From Syntrophorhabdaceae bacterium (GTDB lineage: Bacteria > Desulfobacterota > Syntrophorhabdia > Syntrophorhabdales > Syntrophorhabdaceae), in contig JAQTNJ010000011.1 of assembly GCA_028713955.1 (NCBI GenBank), forward strand, positions 1-35,575: DNA of 35,575 nt, written 5' to 3'. Position 1 is the stretch's first letter, and the number at the start of each line of letters is the position of its first letter. Of this stretch, positions 32,246-35,575 are shown one piece after another. Position numbers and translations under genes: made by a program. The notes beneath the pieces are model-generated. The model made no database searches. It was given only the letters and a program-made list of their open reading frames with translations, and was not told the DNA's origin.

Positions 32246-32888
32246 CCTCAATCCTTATCAGCCTCTTGCCGAAAGAGGCAAGCTTCGGGTCATGGGTAAC
32301 AACGATAACGGTCCTTCCTTCTTCGTTGAGCATGCAAAACAGCTCCATAATCTCATTGCCGGTTTTAGAATCCAGAGCACCGGTAGGTTCATCGGCAAGG
32401 ATAAGATCGGGATCGTTAATAAGCGCCCTGGCTATGGCAACCCGCTGCTGCTCTCCGCCTGACAGTTGCGAAGGCTTGTTGTGTATCCTCTCAGCAAGAC
32501 TGAATTTTCCCAGAAGCTGCCTGGCCTTTTCACGGGGATGTTTTATCTGTTTTTTTGAATATACGATCGGGATGAGGACATTCTCGATCGCATTAAGATA
32601 AGGAAGCAAAAAAAACTGCTGGAAGACAAAACCTATATGCATATTCCTGAATCCAGCAAGAGCCTCATCATCGATACCGTTGATGCTCGTGCCCATAAAC
32701 TCATATTCACCCTCTGTTTGTTTATCAAGCAAACCCACAATATTCATAAGGGTGGTTTTACCCGACCCTGAAACACCCATAAGAATAACAAACTCACCCT
32801 GCCCGATCTCAAGGTCTATACCCTTGAGGATGGGCAGCTCGCGTTCTCCTATGAAATAACTCTTTTTGATATGTTTAAGGCTAATCAC
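32214..32888 (-). CDS. ABC transporter ATP-binding protein, MacB/LolD type
   Basis: The 224-residue ATPase has Walker A GVSGSGKTTLMNIVG, Q-loop VFQQFFLLPYL, signature LSGGEQQRVAIARAL, Walker B DLILADEPTGALDSKTG and switch histidine VVTHDP. These are all the parts of an active nucleotide-binding domain of the MacB/LolD subfamily. In MacB itself this domain is fused to the permease; here it is separate and serves two permease genes. It overlaps the membrane-fusion gene by four bases (ATGA). Confidence 0.92.
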   Translation of the reverse strand: MISLKHIKKSYFIGERELPILKGIDLEIGQGEFVILMGVSGSGKTTLMNIVGLLDKQTEGEYEFMGTSINGIDDEALAGFRNMHIGFVFQQFFLLPYLNAIENVLIPIVYSKKQIKHPREKARQLLGKFSLAERIHNKPSQLSGGEQQRVAIARALINDPDLILADEPTGALDSKTGNEIMELFCMLNEEGRTVIVVTHDPKLASFGKRLIRIEDGAISQDTAT

Positions 32889-34030
32889 TTCTTTACGCCA
32901 GGTGTGCTGTTTGTCTGGGCCTTTTTTATAGAAGGTATAACAATTTGCTCTCCCTCAGCAAGGCCTGAAACAATTTCTGTAAAATTATCATCCCTTATGC
33001 CGGGGGTCACTGCCCTGCGTTCCGCCTTATCTTTGCCCCTATTGATATACACCACGTTTTTGCCTTCCTCGAACCTGACAGCATTATTCGGCACAATAAG
33101 CACGTTTGTCTTTTCTTCAACGATGATCCTCACATGGGTTGTCATCTCCGGTCTGAGAAGTGCCGCATCTTTCGGGTCTATCTTCACAATGGCAAGGTAA
33201 TACACGATATTGTCCTTTATTTCAGGCTGTGGATAGATCATGTCAACCTTCCCCGAGAACCTCTTGTCGCGGTATGTATCCACCCAGTACTCAACCTTTA
33301 CGCCGGGCTTGGTCCTTCCTATATCCGTTTCATCGACATATATCCACATTTCAAGCTTGCTGGGGTCGATAATTGTAATAAGAATCGCCGCAGAAAGACC
33401 GGATACCACCGTTTCCCCTTCCTGTGTGGAAACCGTTGATACATAGCCTGATATAGGGGTATATATCTTTGTATAACTCAGAGAGACCTCAAGGGCCTTC
33501 AGTTTTTCTACAGCCCCTTTCACCTTTGCTTTTCCGAGCGCCACCTGCGCAACGGCTACATCCAGTTCCTTTTTTGCCTTATCCACAGCATCCTTTGTCG
33601 TGAATTCCTTTTCAAGAAGTCTCTCTTCCCGTTCGAAATCGTTTTTGTTATAAAGATACTGGGCGTTTTTAACCTCCAGATCCTTTTTTTGCTCCTCTAT
33701 CTGGGCCTCAAGGTTTCTTTTGTTGGCAAGGAGTTCGCGGTCATCGATAGTGGCTATCAATTCCCCCTTTTTTACATAGTCACCGACCTGGTATTTCAAC
33801 CGGGTAAGCACGCCGGTAGCCCTGGTGCCTACCTTAACGATGGCTCCCACCTGGGCCTTAATAATACCGGTCTGTTCAGTGAAGTAGGTTACGCTTCCCC
33901 GTTTTACTGTAAACGATTCCCCGTCTTTTGAGGGCTTACCTTTCCCGCGTGCAACAAAGAATATAACCAGCCCTGCAATGACTATCGCCGCAATCGCGGC
34001 AGTGATGTATTTTTTTCTTTTATTCATCAT
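32885..34030 (-). CDS. Periplasmic membrane-fusion (adaptor) protein, HlyD/MacA type
   Basis: The roughly 381-residue adaptor starts at the tandem ATGs at 34030/34027, inside the end of the TolC gene (11-base overlap). A longer open frame upstream reads through the TolC gene in another frame and is not used. One N-terminal helix (YITAAIAAIVIAGLVIFFVA) anchors it. Then come the first lipoyl half (VGTRATGVLTRLKYQVGDYVKKG), a long alpha-hairpin rich in Glu, Lys and Leu (residues about 85-160), the second lipoyl half (IYTPISGYVSTVSTQEGE), and beta-barrel domains. It bridges the inner-membrane ABC pump and the TolC channel. A substrate cannot be inferred. Confidence 0.9.
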   Translation of the reverse strand: MMNKRKKYITAAIAAIVIAGLVIFFVARGKGKPSKDGESFTVKRGSVTYFTEQTGIIKAQVGAIVKVGTRATGVLTRLKYQVGDYVKKGELIATIDDRELLANKRNLEAQIEEQKKDLEVKNAQYLYNKNDFEREERLLEKEFTTKDAVDKAKKELDVAVAQVALGKAKVKGAVEKLKALEVSLSYTKIYTPISGYVSTVSTQEGETVVSGLSAAILITIIDPSKLEMWIYVDETDIGRTKPGVKVEYWVDTYRDKRFSGKVDMIYPQPEIKDNIVYYLAIVKIDPKDAALLRPEMTTHVRIIVEEKTNVLIVPNNAVRFEEGKNVVYINRGKDKAERRAVTPGIRDDNFTEIVSGLAEGEQIVIPSIKKAQTNSTPGVKK

Positions 34031-35306
34031 AGATGTATGCCACCTTCTCAAGATAGGACAGGGCAACGTTGGCCCTGTAAAGCGCGTCGACTTCATTTTC
34101 CTTTGCGGACGCAAGGTCTTTCTCGCTCTGAAGAAGGCTCAGGATATCGCCCTTGCCGACCCTGTATTCACCAAGCAACTGGTTAAATGTCGTGGTCGCT
34201 TCCCTTACCAGTTCTTTATACAAACTGACATTTGCCAGGGTAAGCTCATAGTCCTTGATTGCCTTTATGATGTCGAGCCTGACAGTACGCTTTGTTTCTT
34301 CAAGCCGCTGTTTTGCAGCACCCACATCGCTCAGGGCTCCCTTCATATTGTAATATCTTCCGACGCCGTCAAAAAGCGGGAATGTGAAATTAATCATGAA
34401 GGAGTCACTTCTTCCTTCAGGAAAAAACCTTTTGTCCTGCCTGGTCTGTTGAAGTTCCGCGTCAATTTTGGGAAACCAGGCGCTCCTTTTTTCTGCATAG
34501 GCCATATTCAACCGCTCTATCTCCTTTTCCTGGGTCATTATCTCGGGCTTCAAGCGAATGGCGCGCTCGGCAAGGCTTGCGTAATCGGCCCTGTAACCCG
34601 GCTCTTCAAGAGGCCCATCGGCATCGACGGTCTCTTCGGTTTTCATGAATATGAGTGACTTCAAATCTTCGAGGGCCTTTTCGTATTCCCTTTCCGCCCT
34701 CTGCACATCTATCTTGGCCGTAGTCATCCTCACCTCTGCCTGGAGGACATCGCTTTTCCTGGTTATCCCTTCCTGGTACCTTGCAAATGTGAGCTTATAA
34801 ATCCTCTCTGCGCTGTTAAAGGCCTCCCGCCTTTTCCCGACGATCAGCCCGCTGCCAAGGGCCGTGTAAAAAGCGTTTTTTATGCTGTAGATGACATCCT
34901 GGCGTATGCCTTTATATCTCTCTTTCTCACGTTCGAGAAGGGAGTATGACCCTTTCCGTTTTGCGTACCTTTCGCCGCCGTCAAATATCCTGTAGGAAAT
35001 ACTTCCGGCAAACGTGTAAGCATCCAGCGAAGACCCCACATCCGATGCGGAGCTGAAGCTCGAATAACTGCTCACAGAATCCCTTGAATTGAGAGACCGT
35101 ATGTATGAGCTCTGGATATCCACCCTCGGCAGATAGGGGTCAATTGTGGAGATGTAAGAAAACCGGTAGCTTTCAACGATCTCTTTCTGTTCTTTTAAAA
35201 GATACGAGCCGTCTACGGCTCGCTTTAACGCTTCATCGAGGGTGATGGATAATGCCGTACCTGATACAAAGGCGAGAATGACAAAAACAGCGAGCACGAT
35301 CTTCAT
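34020..35306 (-). CDS. TolC-family outer-membrane efflux protein
   Basis: The 428-residue protein has a signal peptide (MKIVLAVFVILAFVSGTALS) and the start of the mature TolC repeat, ITLDEALKRAVDGSYLLKEQ. Two homologous halves follow, each with long helices (YALRPEIM-like segment RAIRLKPEIMTQEKEIERLN; ending TFNQLLGEYRVGKGDILSLL). It forms a trimeric channel through the outer membrane and periplasm. It is the first gene of the efflux operon, with AGGGC before the ATG. Placing TolC first is common in multidrug or solvent-efflux operons controlled by a local repressor, and tandem palindromes lie in its promoter. Confidence 0.9.
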   Translation of the reverse strand: MKIVLAVFVILAFVSGTALSITLDEALKRAVDGSYLLKEQKEIVESYRFSYISTIDPYLPRVDIQSSYIRSLNSRDSVSSYSSFSSASDVGSSLDAYTFAGSISYRIFDGGERYAKRKGSYSLLEREKERYKGIRQDVIYSIKNAFYTALGSGLIVGKRREAFNSAERIYKLTFARYQEGITRKSDVLQAEVRMTTAKIDVQRAEREYEKALEDLKSLIFMKTEETVDADGPLEEPGYRADYASLAERAIRLKPEIMTQEKEIERLNMAYAEKRSAWFPKIDAELQQTRQDKRFFPEGRSDSFMINFTFPLFDGVGRYYNMKGALSDVGAAKQRLEETKRTVRLDIIKAIKDYELTLANVSLYKELVREATTTFNQLLGEYRVGKGDILSLLQSEKDLASAKENEVDALYRANVALSYLEKVAYIYDE

Positions 35307-35383
35307 TTTTGCCCTTTTATACCATAGTTTCGTGAATTATTCAAAGATACATCGATCAAGGTTACGGACCTCCTGCCGGTAAC

Positions 35384-35397
35384 TGAACAATTGTTCA
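35384..35397. promoter_or_regulatory. 14-bp perfect palindrome, operator 1 of the efflux operon
   Basis: TGAACAATTGTTCA is its own reverse complement. It lies 16 bp (centre to centre) from an equal palindrome, downstream of the predicted -10. Spacing of about one and a half turns fits two repressor dimers on different faces. TGAAC/GTTCA half-sites are typical of TetR-family efflux repressors. Confidence 0.7.
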
Positions 35398-35399
35398 CA

Positions 35400-35413
35400 T
35401 GAACATATGTTCA
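35400..35413. promoter_or_regulatory. 14-bp perfect palindrome, operator 2 of the efflux operon
   Basis: TGAACATATGTTCA is a perfect palindrome touching the -10 box of the efflux promoter. It shares the TGAACA/TGTTCA halves with operator 1 and differs only in the central bases. Confidence 0.7.
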
Positions 35414-35441
35414 TTTTATATGAAGTGTGTTTGCCTGTCAA
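35413..35441 (-). promoter_or_regulatory. Promoter of the tripartite efflux operon
   Basis: On the minus strand TTGACA (35436-35441) and TAAAAT (35413-35418) are 17 bp apart. The start would fall near 35406, inside the paired palindromes, about 100 bp before the TolC ATG. Confidence 0.65.
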
Positions 35442-35511
35442 TATGTTTTTTAATAGCACCAGCTTGCAGGACCATCAAAAAATCCAATTGTTCTGATGCA
35501 CAATACGCATA

Positions 35512-35532
35512 AAAATGAACGTAATTCATTTT
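35512..35532. repeat. Inverted repeat near the right edge
   Basis: AAAATGAA and TTCATTTT flank CGTAA. It could be an operator for a gene beyond the window. The remaining sequence from 35442 to 35575 holds no supported gene. Confidence 0.3.
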
Positions 35533-35575
35533 CTACACTCCAACTAAAAAATAGTAACCATGATGGCGGTAGGCC

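Noticed and set aside
32246-34114. Upstream starts for permease 1 and the membrane-fusion protein
   Set aside because: The extended N-termini lie inside the neighbouring genes and lack family similarity; better ATGs with ribosome sites exist at 32245 and 34030.
1-35575. CRISPR arrays, tRNA or rRNA genes, prophage
   Set aside because: No regularly spaced repeats, cloverleaf sequences, rRNA motifs or phage structural genes were seen in the window.

Overview
The window looks like a catabolic region from a strictly anaerobic, aromatic-degrading bacterium. A syntrophic or sulfate-reducing deltaproteobacterial lineage (Syntrophorhabdus-like) is my best guess. This rests on gene content only: UbiD/UbiX decarboxylases, 2-oxoacid:ferredoxin-type oxidoreductase, a molybdenum hydroxybenzoyl-CoA-reductase-like trimer, a BcrB-like dehydratase, TAXI-TRAP transporters and sigma-54 control. 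No rRNA or other taxonomic marker is present.

Layout. Positions 1-167 hold the tail of a TPR protein. Positions 215-540 hold a strongly structured, GC-rich non-coding RNA candidate that resembles the HEARO/omega-RNA class, with no IscB gene beside it. Positions 570-3607 hold a lone BcrB-like 2-hydroxyacyl-CoA dehydratase subunit, a 3' relic of an acyl-CoA ligase, ubiX, and several insertion-sequence scars.

Positions 3658-21035 (minus strand) form one apparent 14-gene transcription unit. Its order is TAXI binding protein, fused TRAP permease, PadB-C-D-like molybdenum oxidoreductase, PadE-F-G-I-like 2-oxoacid oxidoreductase (no padH), FAD / 2Fe-2S / molybdopterin subunits of a 4-hydroxybenzoyl-CoA-reductase-like enzyme, a UbiD decarboxylase and a class III CoA-transferase. 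A perfect sigma-54 -24/-12 element lies just upstream, and a divergent PAS-AAA+-Fis activator (21209-22648) reads away from it. I infer import of an aryl acid, oxidation of an arylacetyl-CoA to an arylglyoxylate, oxidative decarboxylation to an aroyl-CoA, and reductive removal of a para-hydroxyl group. 4-Hydroxyphenylacetate to benzoyl-CoA is the simplest reading.

Positions 22649-29800 form a second module. A near-perfect 50-bp inverted repeat (49/50) brackets a metallo-beta-lactamase-fold relic and a UbiD, TAXI, TRAP, aryl-CoA-ligase operon. The operon has a likely promoter with a palindromic operator at its start site.

Positions 29802-35306 (minus strand) form a five-gene tripartite efflux operon: TolC-type outer-membrane protein, membrane-fusion protein, MacB/LolD-type ATPase and two FtsX/MacB-type permeases. 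Its promoter carries two tandem 14-bp perfect palindromes typical of a TetR-family repressor. The sequence from 35443 to the right edge has no gene I can support.
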